In this document: in pieces, positions 25,168-34,883 of the stretch
Layout of the letters: each line of letters opens with the position of its first letter
Position numbering within the stretch: the first letter of the stretch is position 1
DNA from: Stramenopiles sp. TOSAG23-3
Lineage: Eukaryota > Sar
Direction of reading: 5' to 3'
Assembly: GCA_900128585.1 (NCBI GenBank)
Contig: LT642171.1
Location: 1 to 42,996 of the forward strand
Length of the DNA stretch: 42,996 bases
Translations under genes and position numbers: made by a program
Notes under the pieces: model-generated
Database searches by the model: none
What the model saw: only the letters and a program-made list of their open reading frames with translations
What the model was told of the DNA's origin: nothing

Positions 25168-27093
25168 CTACATTCCTTTTTTATCTTTCTCCATGTGATG
25201 CTTGGGGTCAACCGGCCCTATTGCAGCGTTGGACAAAAGAGCCAACCCCAGCAAACCACTGCAAGCGTACATCGTGGTGGTGTAAATACCTGCCGTGGGG
25301 TCTACCGTGCCGACCGGTGCGATTTCCATCAGCTTTGATATGGTGACTGTGTTCGCATCCATCAATGCTTCCAGCTTCTCTTTTCCCGCCCCGAAAGTAG
25401 CACTAAACGACGAATCGTCGACGATATCTGTCAGTTCAACGATGGCCTGGTCCGTTGAATGTTTACGCAGCGTCGTCAGCCCCATCGGGCCAACGAGACC
25501 GGCCATTGACCACGACGTGAGCAAGCGGCCATGAATTCCACCGACGTGTTTCGTCCCAAATATATCGGCCAAGTACGCAGGTATTGTCGCAAACCCCCCG
25601 CCATACATGGTAAATATGCACATAGATGCACCATAGAACATGACAAGGGGCGTAACCCCATCGGATACTCCGGCCAGCTGGGCCGTGTACGGGATGGATA
25701 GGTACAGGGGAATCCCCAACCCGAAGAAGGTAAAATACGTGTTCTTTCTACCAATGTAATCGGACGCAGATGCCCAGAAAAACCTTCCAGACATGTTCGC
25801 CACGGATATCATGGACACGTACGTCGCGGCAAACGTGCCGTCCACTACCGTCGGCATGGCTGTTTCAAAAATGTCACTCATCATAGTCTTTGCAACGCCG
25901 AGAACCCCGATGCCCGCGGCAACGTTGCAAAACAAATTTGTCCACAGCAAGTAAAACTGGCGCGTCTTCAACGATTCATTGATATCTACATTCTCGGTGG
26001 TTACCATGGGGTTGCCCTTGACCTGCTCTTTCCCGTCGCTGCCTTCCGCCGCTGCAGAAGGCGGGACAAATCCTTCTGGGAGCCACCCTTCCTTCGGGAC
26101 ACGGTACATCAAAGACGCCGCGATCATGGTGCAAAAATACACGGACCCGAGGGTCATGAAAGTTTCCGCCGTGCCAGAGCAGCCCGTGCCCACGACGTAG
26201 ACCCCTTCCTGCAACCCTTCGACGCCGAGCTTAGCAACGTCCGACGCTGACGCCACGACGACATCGACGATGTTCCCAGACGTGTCCTCCGCGATCCGGG
26301 CGCCGGTTTCAACGTTGGTTTGCACATCAACTTTGGACGCTGGTCCTAAGTATTCCGGGGCAACAAAGTAGGATGAAATCAGTGCCTTCTTCACCGGGGC
26401 AGCGATCATTGCCCCACCACCAAAACCCATAATCGCCATCCCGGTCGCCATCCCCCTTCTATCCGGAAACCAACGAATAAGTGTACTGACTGGGCTTACA
26501 TACCCCAGCCCGAGCCCACACCCACCCAACACCCCATAGCCAAGGTACAGTAACGGCAAGCTGTGCATCGAGATGCCGAGCGAGCCCAGCATAAAACCGC
26601 CCCCCCAACAGCACGCTGCTATCCCTCCCACCAGCCGGGGGCCAACGTCTTCCAGCCACTTCCCGGCAATGGCTGCAGACATGCCCAGGCACACGATCGA
26701 AGTTGAGAACACTGGGACTACTGACTGCAGTGTCCAATCTTGGGCGGCAGATGCGACGACACCGAACTCCCTCGTCAAGGGATCGTTGAACATGGACCAG
26801 GCATATACGCTTCCAATGGACAAGTGGGTCCCTATCGCAGCAGGGGGAACCAACCAACGGTTAAAATTGTCCTTCGCGACTATGTGCTCCTTGAAAAGCC
26901 ACCTCGGCAACATTTCTCTCCAAATATCCGTTTTCGGAGGCTCATCGTCTTCCTCTGAACCCCCTAAACCCGCAGCTGCGCTTGCTGAAGACGTCCGGTT
27001 GAGAAAGACATTCCCAGGTCGAGCCAGTGCGGCGGACACCCCAAAGTGCCGGGGAACACGCTTTATTGTCAAACCAGCGGTGAAACGATACAT
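25168..27093 (-). CDS. MFS transporter, oxalate/formate antiporter-like
   Basis: A 641-residue major facilitator protein of the oxalate/formate antiporter (OxlT)-like group, which exchanges small monocarboxylates or dicarboxylates. I start at the first ATG (CAT 27091-27093); the frame continues upstream only from a TTG. The first 30 residues are Arg/Phe/Ala-rich and lack acidic residues, suggesting an organelle presequence, and a soluble stretch follows (45-75). Membrane segments begin at about 80 (RWLVPPAAIGTHLSIGSVYAW). GLGLGYVSPVSTLIRWFPDRR (near 200) with GMATGMAIMGFGGG is the family's typical mid-region. A hydrophilic insertion of about 100 residues separates the two halves, and a second insertion lies near the C-terminus before the last helix. 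It ends in TAG. Substrate and membrane are uncertain. Confidence 0.88.
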   Translation of the reverse strand: MYRFTAGLTIKRVPRHFGVSAALARPGNVFLNRTSSASAAAGLGGSEEDDEPPKTDIWREMLPRWLFKEHIVAKDNFNRWLVPPAAIGTHLSIGSVYAWSMFNDPLTREFGVVASAAQDWTLQSVVPVFSTSIVCLGMSAAIAGKWLEDVGPRLVGGIAACCWGGGFMLGSLGISMHSLPLLYLGYGVLGGCGLGLGYVSPVSTLIRWFPDRRGMATGMAIMGFGGGAMIAAPVKKALISSYFVAPEYLGPASKVDVQTNVETGARIAEDTSGNIVDVVVASASDVAKLGVEGLQEGVYVVGTGCSGTAETFMTLGSVYFCTMIAASLMYRVPKEGWLPEGFVPPSAAAEGSDGKEQVKGNPMVTTENVDINESLKTRQFYLLWTNLFCNVAAGIGVLGVAKTMMSDIFETAMPTVVDGTFAATYVSMISVANMSGRFFWASASDYIGRKNTYFTFFGLGIPLYLSIPYTAQLAGVSDGVTPLVMFYGASMCIFTMYGGGFATIPAYLADIFGTKHVGGIHGRLLTSWSMAGLVGPMGLTTLRKHSTDQAIVELTDIVDDSSFSATFGAGKEKLEALMDANTVTISKLMEIAPVGTVDPTAGIYTTTMYACSGLLGLALLSNAAIGPVDPKHHMEKDKKGM

Positions 27094-27375
27094 TACAACG
27101 CGTTGGAAAAGCACTACAAAAGTAACGTGTTTGTGCACTGCCAAGAGAAAGAAATGAAACCCAAAAAACTCTGCACAAAAAGATTTGACGATCTAAACGA
27201 AAAATACCCCTGTTGCATAATTTCAGCTTGTTTTGACTGTTAAATAATAGGGAAACAAATAAATCAAAAATTACTCGTTCTTTCGTACTACTACCAAGAA
27301 GGTACTACTACTGTTGTATTTATTCCAAGTTTGTACTTCATTGTAATCATCATCACATTCACATTCATCATTTTT

Positions 27376-27409
<34 letters not shown>

Positions 27410-27739
27410 TAAATTTAAAAAAAAATGACTTCTTCTTCTATTCTTCTTCTTCGTTCCACTGCTGTAATTAAAAAACAAATTATTATAATATAGTAGTAGT
27501 ATGCATCATTAAGACTCTCATAATTATTAATACCAACAACAACACCAAAAAAATAAAAACAAAATTCGTATAAATATAGTTTAACTTGGTAAAAAAACAA
27601 ATTATATGGTAATAATTAAAACAAACGTCGTCGTCGATCGTCGTCATTTTGTTTACATCAATCGCACACCTGTTTTTTATTTTATTGAAAACCTAAACAC
27701 CCCGCCCGGTTGATGTGTGTGCGCGCGCGTGTGTGGCGC
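27094..27739. other. AT-rich spacer with dispersed-element fragments
   Basis: The 5' flank of the transporter and 3' flank of the AT-rich unknown gene. It holds an AAT triplet run (27378-27400), a short CTT tract (27428-27453), a copy of the dispersed element (27471-27520) and a shorter fragment at 27593-27606. Small open frames are not supported. Confidence 0.55.
27471..27520 (+). repeat. Dispersed element, copy with TAATTA on both sides
   Basis: AAAAACAAATTATTATAATA is followed by TAGTAGTAGTATGCATC and ATTAAGACTCTCA. This matches the elements at 16000 and 33551 in its head (A-run plus CAAATTAT), its middle (TAGTATG) and its tail (TTAAGACTCTCA). TAATTA flanks it at 27465-27470 and 27521-27526; in this AT-rich context six bases may be chance. 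Confidence 0.6.
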
Positions 27740-28420
27740 TTAATAATCGTTATAGCCGTTGCCTTCATTGCTGACGTGAAATTTGAATTTGCAATTGTTG
27801 GTATTTTTTGAATAAGTTAGGTTACATGAATTAACGGTAACTGGTTGGGACCCAGTTGAATATTGCCTTCGCATCATTCTTGGTCGATTAAACGTTTTCG
27901 TTTTCATGCCTTCAAATAATGCACCAAACACAGTTTTTACATCTTCTGCCAACAAATATTTTTTTGTAACAGTATTTGAACTCCCTTCATCTTTACCGAC
28001 GGCACCAAATATTTCCTGGAATTCAACTGGGGACATAAGAGCTTGTGCATTACATGGATTGTAAGATCCATAATCATAAAATTTCTTTGCAGTTATTCCT
28101 TTTCTTAGTGTTGCTTTTACTGCTTTTAAAATTGCTTTTCTCTTCGTTGCTGTTAGCGGTTGGTTAAATGTCAGTCCAGATGCTTTTTTTGATGAAGCCG
28201 CTTCTTTTTTCATCTTTTGTCTATAAGAAACAAACCAAGCAATAAAATGTTCGCGTGTAATTTCGTTATTCCCCTCTTCGAGTAATTTATTGTATATGCT
28301 CTCGCCCTCTTTTGTCCCATTTGCCACTCTTGGTTTTCTTTCCTGTTTTTTGTTTTGTTTAATGGTTGATTTTCCCAACTCAACGTTATTACTTTTTGGT
28401 GTGACATTAACTTTTACCAT
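27740..28420 (-). CDS. Hypothetical Lys/Asn-rich protein (226 aa)
   Basis: Not recognised. It starts at an ATG (CAT at 28418-28420) and ends in TAA. The product is rich in Lys, Asn and Thr. It has a basic N-terminus (residues 1-32), a probable helical segment with NEITREHFIAWFVSYRQKMKK (about 51-71), a second helical part (90-125), and a polar Asn/Ser-rich tail ending in YNDY. Codon third positions are mostly A/T, so base composition is far lower in GC than in the other genes here and close to the spacer level. That could mean recent or foreign origin, relaxed constraint, or a spurious frame. The long ATG-started frame and uneven amino-acid use favour a real gene. Confidence 0.55.
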   Translation of the reverse strand: MVKVNVTPKSNNVELGKSTIKQNKKQERKPRVANGTKEGESIYNKLLEEGNNEITREHFIAWFVSYRQKMKKEAASSKKASGLTFNQPLTATKRKAILKAVKATLRKGITAKKFYDYGSYNPCNAQALMSPVEFQEIFGAVGKDEGSSNTVTKKYLLAEDVKTVFGALFEGMKTKTFNRPRMMRRQYSTGSQPVTVNSCNLTYSKNTNNCKFKFHVSNEGNGYNDY

Positions 28421-29691
28421 TTTTCCAAATATACGCGTGTGTGTGTTCGTGCACAGTACCGTCTCGTTTCTTAACGATTAACAATATGAACAATATACTC
28501 TTTGCCTCATAATATTTACTTGTATGCCTCATACATCTAGTAAGTTCAAAGTAATACGCCCACCACCGCGCGAGCTTTCTCACCCATGATGACTTAATAA
28601 TAATTTTTGAAAAATAATATATTTTTTATTTTTTATTATTATATAATTTTACCGTAGTTATAAAATTCTTCTTCTTCATTCTTCTTCATTCTTCTTCATT
28701 CTTCTTCATTCTTCTTCTTTCTCCTTCTTCTTCTTGTTTCTTCTTCTTCTTGTTTCTTCTTCTTTCTACTTCTTCTTTCTTCTTTTCTTTTCTTCTTCTT
28801 CTTTCTTCTTTTCTTTTCTTTTCTTCTTCTTTCTTTTCTTCTTCTTCTTCTTTCTTTTCTTCTTCTTCTTTCTTTTCTTCTTCTTCATTTTTCTATTACA
28901 TAGTGTAATAGTACGCGGTACCGTAATGTCTTCTTCCTATTAAAATACTACGGTAGCGCCCTTTCTGCTGCTCGTTCGTCTTTTTTCTTTTTTTTTGTGA
29001 TGGCGCGCTAAACAGATTATTATACTATATTTGTATTCTAATACATATGATTACCTATATAAATACAAATACAAGGTCTGTCGTTCCCTCCAAAATTTAT
29101 TTGTACCAAATATCTTTGATAACACAATGGCGCATTATAACTTCGATGCATTTAACAGGTTCATAGTATATAAAACATAAATATTCCTTCCTTGAAATCT
29201 TCTTAAATTTAATGCTATTGGCTGTATAATAATAATAAAATAGGAAATGAATCAATGAATACAAAAAAGAAGAAGAAAGAAGAAGAAGAAGAGAGAGTAG
29301 TACCCTTGGTAGTACTGGTACCAATGTAGAAGTAGAAGAAGAACACAAACAAAAACAACAAAAAAATTAATACAACAACAAATCAAATCAACAATCATTT
29401 TCTTCTTTCTAAGATTTGACTTATTAAACGAATAGAAGAATGGCAATTGAAGAGAGAAATAGAGAATAGTAGGAAAAGAACGTTCATTTGATACTGTTGT
29501 GATTTGAAAAAATTACATTGAAACAATCAATAAGAGCTGTAAATCAAATACCAAATCAAGCGAAACGCGGATCCTGCGACGACGACACATCAGTCAACGG
29601 AGCGTTCCCATCAACGAAGCCACCGTTTTTGAGCGGTTGAGACTGAACTCTAGGGTAGGCCTCGCTTTCGTAACCGTCTGTTAGTTAAATT
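28421..29691. other. Long divergent spacer with CTT array
   Basis: A 1.27-kb gene-free stretch between the divergent AT-rich unknown and SMC3 genes. It is AT-rich, with a large pyrimidine array (28664-28890) and A/G-rich runs near 29260-29300. The final 130 bases before SMC3 are more GC-rich and look like 5' UTR. Frames across the array are Phe/Leu/Ser low complexity. Confidence 0.55.
28664..28890. repeat. CTT array beginning with 10-bp ATTCTTCTTC units
   Basis: At 28667-28715 the decamer ATTCTTCTTC repeats four times. It then passes into CTT, TTTCTTC and TTTTC variants up to about 28890. This is the longest pyrimidine array in the window and lies 0.8 kb upstream of SMC3 and about 250 bases upstream of the divergent gene. 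Confidence 0.88.
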
Positions 29692-32600
29692 ATGCATATC
29701 AAGCGATTGATCATCCGTGGTTTTAAGTCTTATAGTGACCAACTAGAGGTCAACGATTTTAGTGAGCACCACAACGTAGTCGTTGGGCGCAATGGTAGCG
29801 GGAAGAGTAACTTCTTTCAAGCCATATGCTTCGTCCTTTGCGATGATCACTTTGAAAATTTGCGGAAAGAAGAGCGCGTTGAGCTACTGCACGAAGGGAC
29901 TGGCCAACGGGCTCTCTCCGCTTTTGTAGAAATCGTGTTCGATAACTCGGACAAGCGGCTCCCTTATGACACCGACACGGTCAGTCTGCGGCGGCAAATT
30001 GGTTTGCAACGAGACGAGTTCTTCGTCAACGGGAAGCACCTGTCGAGGGCGGACGTAATTAACATGCTGGAAAGTGCTGGGTTTTCGCGATCAAACCCGT
30101 ACTACATTGTCAAGCAAGGGAAAATAAATGCACTGGCGCTGATGAGCAACCGTCAACGCCTAGAACTGCTGAAGGAAGTCGCCGGTACCCGAGTCTACGA
30201 AGACAGGAGGAGCCAAAGTTGGAAAATTTTTCAAAATGCCATAAAGAAGAGGCAGAACACCAACGAAATCAGCGTCTACATTGAGGAGCGCCTCGACGAG
30301 CTGGAGGAGGAAAAGAAGGAGCTTGGCGAGTACCAGGTCTTGGACAAAGGGCGCAGAGCGCTGGAGTACGTCCTTTATGACAAAGACCTGACGGACGCCA
30401 GAAGGCAAGTGGAAGTGCTGGACAGCGAGCGCGACGAAGAAAGCCTTGCGGCCAGCGAGGTCCACCAAACTGTGCGGGACACCCAGATGAAGATGACCGA
30501 GCTGCAGAGTGAGCTGGACAAAGTGCAAGACGAGGCTGTACTGATGGAAAGCGAAGCGGCGGAGCGAAAGTCGGCCCGGGCATCCATGCTTCAAAAGCGC
30601 GCGGAACTGCAGCTGGACTCGAACGAGCTCTCGGCAAAAGTACAAACAGAGTCGGCGAAGCAGAACACGCTGAAACAGGAAAGCATGTCTTTGGATCAGA
30701 GGATTGCCCAAGCGCGGGAAGACTTGAACGAGCGCGTCGGGCCCGCATTTGCGAAAGAAATGGCGAGGAAAACCAAGTTAGAAGGCGAGTTCGAAGGGTG
30801 CAAGAGCATTGTAGATAATTTACACGCCAAACAAGGGCGTGCCCTGCGCTTCACGACTGCGGACGAGAGGGATGTATTTCTGAAGGACCAGATCAAGGAC
30901 ATGTCAACGCACTTGAAGCACACGAAGACCACCATCACGAACCTTCAGGTGAACTTGGCAACGTTGAACAAGGGGATCCAGAACGCAGAGAATGACATGG
31001 GGAGCAAAAAGAGCGAGTTGGAGAAGCAGAAGGGGAGCATAGGGGCCATCAGTGTGGACATTGAAAAGCTTCGCGTGGGCCGAAACAATGCCATCGAGAC
31101 GCGTAAGATTTTGTGGAAAACAGAAGCGCAGATCGATGAGAGGAATGTCCATGCTAGAGAGGAGCTCGCGCGTTCGGAGCGGTCGTTGAAAGCGCTCATG
31201 CCACCTGGGGTAGCCGCGGCCCTCGAGTCCATAGAAGCCCTTATGAAAAGTGACCCAGACAACATCGGGAAACGCTGTTACGGGCCGCTGATGGGCCTGA
31301 TCGATCCCGTCAAGCCCGTCTACCGAAAGCCGATGGAGGTCGTTGCCGGTTCGGCACTGTTTCAGGTGATCGTTGACACAGACGACACGGCAGTCAAGAT
31401 CATGAAGCATTTGACGAAGGAAAGGGCCGGCCGGGTCACGTTCGTGCCACTCAACCGCATCAGCGACCGGAAGCTCTCGTTCCCGTCTGGCGATGATTTT
31501 GTCCCTTTGGTCGAAAAAATCGAGTTTCCTGAAGAAATTTACGGGGCAGTCGCGCAAGTGTTTGGGTCGACACTGATTTGCAGGGACATAGACACTGCGG
31601 CGTACCTATCGAATCAGCACAGGATGGACTGCGTTACGTTGGAAGGTGATCAGGTCCTTCGGCATGGAATTCTGCGCGGTGGGTACCACGACGCTCATCG
31701 ATCTCCAATGGACTATACTGCGCGCATCGTGAACGCCAAAGAAATGCTTGAAGAAGGCGAACAGGCCGCAAAGAAAGTTAAGGAAGACGTTCGAAAAGCC
31801 GACGTTGCCGTGAACACCAAGTTTCAAGAGATGCAGAATTTAGACATGAAGCGGGCACGGTCGAGAAAGGCCCTGGCCGTCCTTGCCCACGCACTGGAAC
31901 CGCTCCAACGTCATCATACCAATTTAAAAGAGCAGTGCGCGGAAAAAGAAGAGCGGCTGGCCATTCACATTGCGGACCAGAGGACCAACGAGGCAAAAAT
32001 TTCTGCGCTGAACGCAGAGTTAGGAACCCCACTCACCGAAGATCTGGACCAGGAGGAGAAGAATCTCCTGAAAGAGAAGAAAGAGAAAATGGCACGCCTT
32101 CAAACGGAAATGGACAGCCACCGGGAAGTTGTATATAAAGTTCGCTCCCAAAAAGCGGCCCTGGAAGCCCTGCTCTCTTCCAACCTCTTGTTCCGGCGTG
32201 CCCAGGTGACGTCCTCGTTGGCGACAGACGGAAAGGAGCAGTACGAAGAGCGACTTTTGAAAGTGAAAGACGAGCTGAACCAATTGATCGAACACGTCGT
32301 TGAACTTGAGACTCGTCTGGAAACGCTGGGGAAAGAAGTTGCGAAGAGAAAGTTGCGCGCAGACAAAATTCGAAGCGAATTGGATGACTTGTCGGAAACG
32401 TTCGAAACGGAGCAGGACACTCTGGACACGGCGCAGAAGAAGGTCGAAAAGATGTTGAACAAACGGAACCTAGCGTTGCAGAAACGAGACAATGCAATTA
32501 AAATGATTCGAGACCTAGGCTCTTTGCCGAGCGAAGAGATCGAAAAATACAAGGTCCTGCCTATTAGCAAGATTCGAACGTTGCTTGAAGAAACGAACGA

Positions 32601-33489
32601 AAACTTGAAGAAGTACAACCATGTCAACAAGAAGGCCCTCGACCAGTATGTAAATTTCAACGAAACGCGGGGGCAGCTAGTAAAACGCAAAGAAGAGATT
32701 GACAGATCAGAAGAATCCATCAAGCGTTTGATTCGCCACCTTGATCGACAGAAAGATGAAGCGATCATGCGGACGTTCAACGGTGTTAAAGAGCACTTTG
32801 CGGAAGTTTTCCGCGAGCTTGTTCCGTCTGGAAAAGGGGCGCTGATTTTGGAACGCCGTGATCAAGATGCAGGCGGAGAGCAGGGGGCCGACGATGATGG
32901 CAGTGACAGTGACGACGATGTGGACGCTAGCCAAGGCGAGAACGACGCGCCGACGGTAAAATCTTTCGTAGGCGTTGGAGTAAAAGTTTCGTTCGGTGGG
33001 GAACTTGAGTCGACAATGACGAGTTCCCTATCTGGCGGGCAAAAAGCACTCGTTGCCCTTGCGCTGATCTTTGCAATCCAGCGCTGTGACCCTGCCCCTT
33101 TCTATTTGTTCGATGAAATTGACCAGGCGCTGGATGGCACCCATCGTTCGGCCGTTGCGTCTTTGATCCACCGTCAAAGCCATTCAAAAGATCGCCCTGC
33201 CCAATTTATTTGCAGCACTTTTAGCCCAGAACTTGTCGAAGTTGCAGACACCCACTTCGGTGTAGCTCACCAGCACAAAATAAGTGCCGTAAAATCGTTC
33301 AGCCACGAAGACGCAATGACGTTTATTCAAGAAATTCAGAAGGACACTGAGGCACCGTTGCACCACGCATCTGGAAGAGCGTCGTCGTACGGTGGCAGTG
33401 ACGCGGCAAGCGTCAGCAGTAACAGCAGCAGCAGGCGAGGGAAGCGGTCTCGTTCGAGCATGCTTAGCGAAAAGGAAGATAGTCCGTGA
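29692..33489 (+). CDS. SMC3: Cohesin subunit SMC3
   Basis: The SMC3 ATPase of cohesin, which holds sister chromatids together and extrudes loops. The 1265 residues carry Walker A GRNGSGKSN (32-40), the SMC3-specific SNPYYIVKQGKI near 134-145, and a coiled coil to about 500. A hinge follows (about 503-670, including CYGPLMGLID), then a returning coiled coil. The C-terminal head has signature LSGGQK (1113-1118) and Walker B FYLFDEIDQALD (1137-1148). An acidic insert (about 1062-1085, DDDGSDSDDDVD) lies in the second head lobe. A Ser/Arg-rich tail of about 45 residues (RRGKRSRSSML) resembles a nuclear signal. At residues 104-108 the sequence is GLQRD, where animal and yeast SMC3 have two acetylatable lysines (GAKKD/GLKKD). 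It ends in TGA. The identity is certain. Confidence 0.98.
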   Translation: MHIKRLIIRGFKSYSDQLEVNDFSEHHNVVVGRNGSGKSNFFQAICFVLCDDHFENLRKEERVELLHEGTGQRALSAFVEIVFDNSDKRLPYDTDTVSLRRQIGLQRDEFFVNGKHLSRADVINMLESAGFSRSNPYYIVKQGKINALALMSNRQRLELLKEVAGTRVYEDRRSQSWKIFQNAIKKRQNTNEISVYIEERLDELEEEKKELGEYQVLDKGRRALEYVLYDKDLTDARRQVEVLDSERDEESLAASEVHQTVRDTQMKMTELQSELDKVQDEAVLMESEAAERKSARASMLQKRAELQLDSNELSAKVQTESAKQNTLKQESMSLDQRIAQAREDLNERVGPAFAKEMARKTKLEGEFEGCKSIVDNLHAKQGRALRFTTADERDVFLKDQIKDMSTHLKHTKTTITNLQVNLATLNKGIQNAENDMGSKKSELEKQKGSIGAISVDIEKLRVGRNNAIETRKILWKTEAQIDERNVHAREELARSERSLKALMPPGVAAALESIEALMKSDPDNIGKRCYGPLMGLIDPVKPVYRKPMEVVAGSALFQVIVDTDDTAVKIMKHLTKERAGRVTFVPLNRISDRKLSFPSGDDFVPLVEKIEFPEEIYGAVAQVFGSTLICRDIDTAAYLSNQHRMDCVTLEGDQVLRHGILRGGYHDAHRSPMDYTARIVNAKEMLEEGEQAAKKVKEDVRKADVAVNTKFQEMQNLDMKRARSRKALAVLAHALEPLQRHHTNLKEQCAEKEERLAIHIADQRTNEAKISALNAELGTPLTEDLDQEEKNLLKEKKEKMARLQTEMDSHREVVYKVRSQKAALEALLSSNLLFRRAQVTSSLATDGKEQYEERLLKVKDELNQLIEHVVELETRLETLGKEVAKRKLRADKIRSELDDLSETFETEQDTLDTAQKKVEKMLNKRNLALQKRDNAIKMIRDLGSLPSEEIEKYKVLPISKIRTLLEETNENLKKYNHVNKKALDQYVNFNETRGQLVKRKEEIDRSEESIKRLIRHLDRQKDEAIMRTFNGVKEHFAEVFRELVPSGKGALILERRDQDAGGEQGADDDGSDSDDDVDASQGENDAPTVKSFVGVGVKVSFGGELESTMTSSLSGGQKALVALALIFAIQRCDPAPFYLFDEIDQALDGTHRSAVASLIHRQSHSKDRPAQFICSTFSPELVEVADTHFGVAHQHKISAVKSFSHEDAMTFIQEIQKDTEAPLHHASGRASSYGGSDAASVSSNSSSRRGKRSRSSMLSEKEDSP

Positions 33490-33538
33490 AGAAGAAGAAG
33501 ACACACTCGCGGGGTGCGCTTTTAGGAGGTGATTAGGG

Positions 33539-33596
33539 CGCCTGTATTTAAAAAAACAAATTATATAGTGTATGCTTTAAGACTCGCCTGTATTTA
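33539..33596 (+). repeat. Short dispersed element bracketed by exact 12-bp direct repeats
   Basis: The 34-base sequence at 33551-33584 (AAAAAACAAATTATATAGTG then TATGCTTTAAGACT) is bracketed by CGCCTGTATTTA at 33539-33550 and again at 33585-33596. The inner sequence matches other copies at 16000, 18527 and 27471, while the bracketing sequence is unique to this site. That is the pattern expected of an insertion with target duplication. It lies 60 bases after the SMC3 stop codon. Confidence 0.85.
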
Positions 33597-33779
33597 CAAC
33601 CCCCCCCGATGAAAGGAACACACCGAAACACACGAAATGTGAAGATAACATATATCATGAACTTAATTAAGATAAATAGCAGCTATTGCGCCATTGCGCC
33701 TGTTCTTTTAGAACATCTCATGTAATGATAATTTTCTTGTTTTTTAGATTCTGTTTTCAAAATTATAAACTTTACATAT

Positions 33780-34883
33780 CTACTCAACCTCCTCACGCGC
33801 CTTCATATTTTTGATAGCGTCCGTCACTAGTTTCCATGATGATGGGAACATAAACGCGCCCAAATGCGAAGTACCAAACGGGTAATGTACCACGGAGTTT
33901 CCGTACTTCTTCAGGTGCCGCACATATTCTTCTCCTTCATCGGAAAGAACATCACCCCTTGCCGTGACCACTATCGCGGGGGACAAGTTGCCCTCCTCCA
34001 ACTTACTGTCGGGCGAGATGGCGTATTGCAACGGGGAGCAAAGAGAGTTGGTGTAGCAAAGTGTACGGTTTGTTCCGTACATGGTCCAATACCACATCAT
34101 CGCCTGAGCGGTAAGGCCGAGCGAGTTGGCATTTTGTACGTAAGACTTCGTGTTGCCTCCGAACAAAAGCATGGGGACCAAAGCAACGTGGCCTTTCAAA
34201 GGTATGCCCTGGTCTTTTGCGATCAGAGCAATGGCAACGGCCAATCCCCCGCCTGCACTTGCGCCACCAACAATAATGTCGCCATATCGAAACTCTTCCA
34301 TTTGTTTAGGCTTTGCAAACCACTTCAGGGCTGCAGTGCAGTCATTCAATCCTTTTGGAAATTTGTGCTCTGGAGCTAACCTGTACCCGACACTCCCGAC
34401 GATAAATTCATCCTCAGCTGTTAACAGATCTGCAAATTGGCTAATAAGCCCATCTTTTCTATGGCCGACTACCATACCACCGTAGTGAAACCACAGCAGA
34501 AGCGTTCGTTTCTTTGGTGGGGGGCGAGGGCTTGCTAGCTGATATAGGGTAACGGGTACGTCCACTTCCGATGTGTCTGAACGGGGCACTATAGTATCGA
34601 ACGCTTTGAGAGACTGGGGAGTCGGAATGTATTGAGTAGCCCCAAGGACCGCTCGCATCCTGCCGAGAGCTTCGCGTTCGCAAACTGTCGAGGCGTCCGA
34701 AGATAACTTTGAGCATTTCCAAGGTGGACGAATAATTACATCCTCAAAAACCGAAAAACTCATTTCTGCAATATTGTTTACTATTGAAATGTTGTACTGG
34801 TAATTCTTTGAAAACCATATAGCGAACGCTACGACGAAGATCCCCCGGACAAAAAAGTGTGGTGGTGGGGGCGGCGGAGGCAT
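33780..34883 (-). CDS. Alpha/beta hydrolase fold-3 (HSL-type) esterase/lipase, membrane-anchored
   Basis: A 367-residue carboxylic ester hydrolase of the hormone-sensitive-lipase group. The frame is open from an upstream GTG, but I use the ATG at 34881-34883. The Pro-rich start (PPPPPPP, 2-8) is followed by a hydrophobic helix (about 11-24) that should anchor it in the ER or another membrane. The oxyanion motif reads HYGGM (133-137) instead of the usual HGGG. YRLAPEHKFP (167-176) is characteristic of the family. The nucleophile is Ser209 in GASAGG, and the rest of the triad is probably Asp311 (TARGDVLSDEG) and His340 (GTSHLG). It ends in TAG, convergent with SMC3. The substrate is unknown; short acyl or sterol esters are typical of the group. 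Confidence 0.88.
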   Translation of the reverse strand: MPPPPPPPHFFVRGIFVVAFAIWFSKNYQYNISIVNNIAEMSFSVFEDVIIRPPWKCSKLSSDASTVCEREALGRMRAVLGATQYIPTPQSLKAFDTIVPRSDTSEVDVPVTLYQLASPRPPPKKRTLLLWFHYGGMVVGHRKDGLISQFADLLTAEDEFIVGSVGYRLAPEHKFPKGLNDCTAALKWFAKPKQMEEFRYGDIIVGGASAGGGLAVAIALIAKDQGIPLKGHVALVPMLLFGGNTKSYVQNANSLGLTAQAMMWYWTMYGTNRTLCYTNSLCSPLQYAISPDSKLEEGNLSPAIVVTARGDVLSDEGEEYVRHLKKYGNSVVHYPFGTSHLGAFMFPSSWKLVTDAIKNMKAREEVE

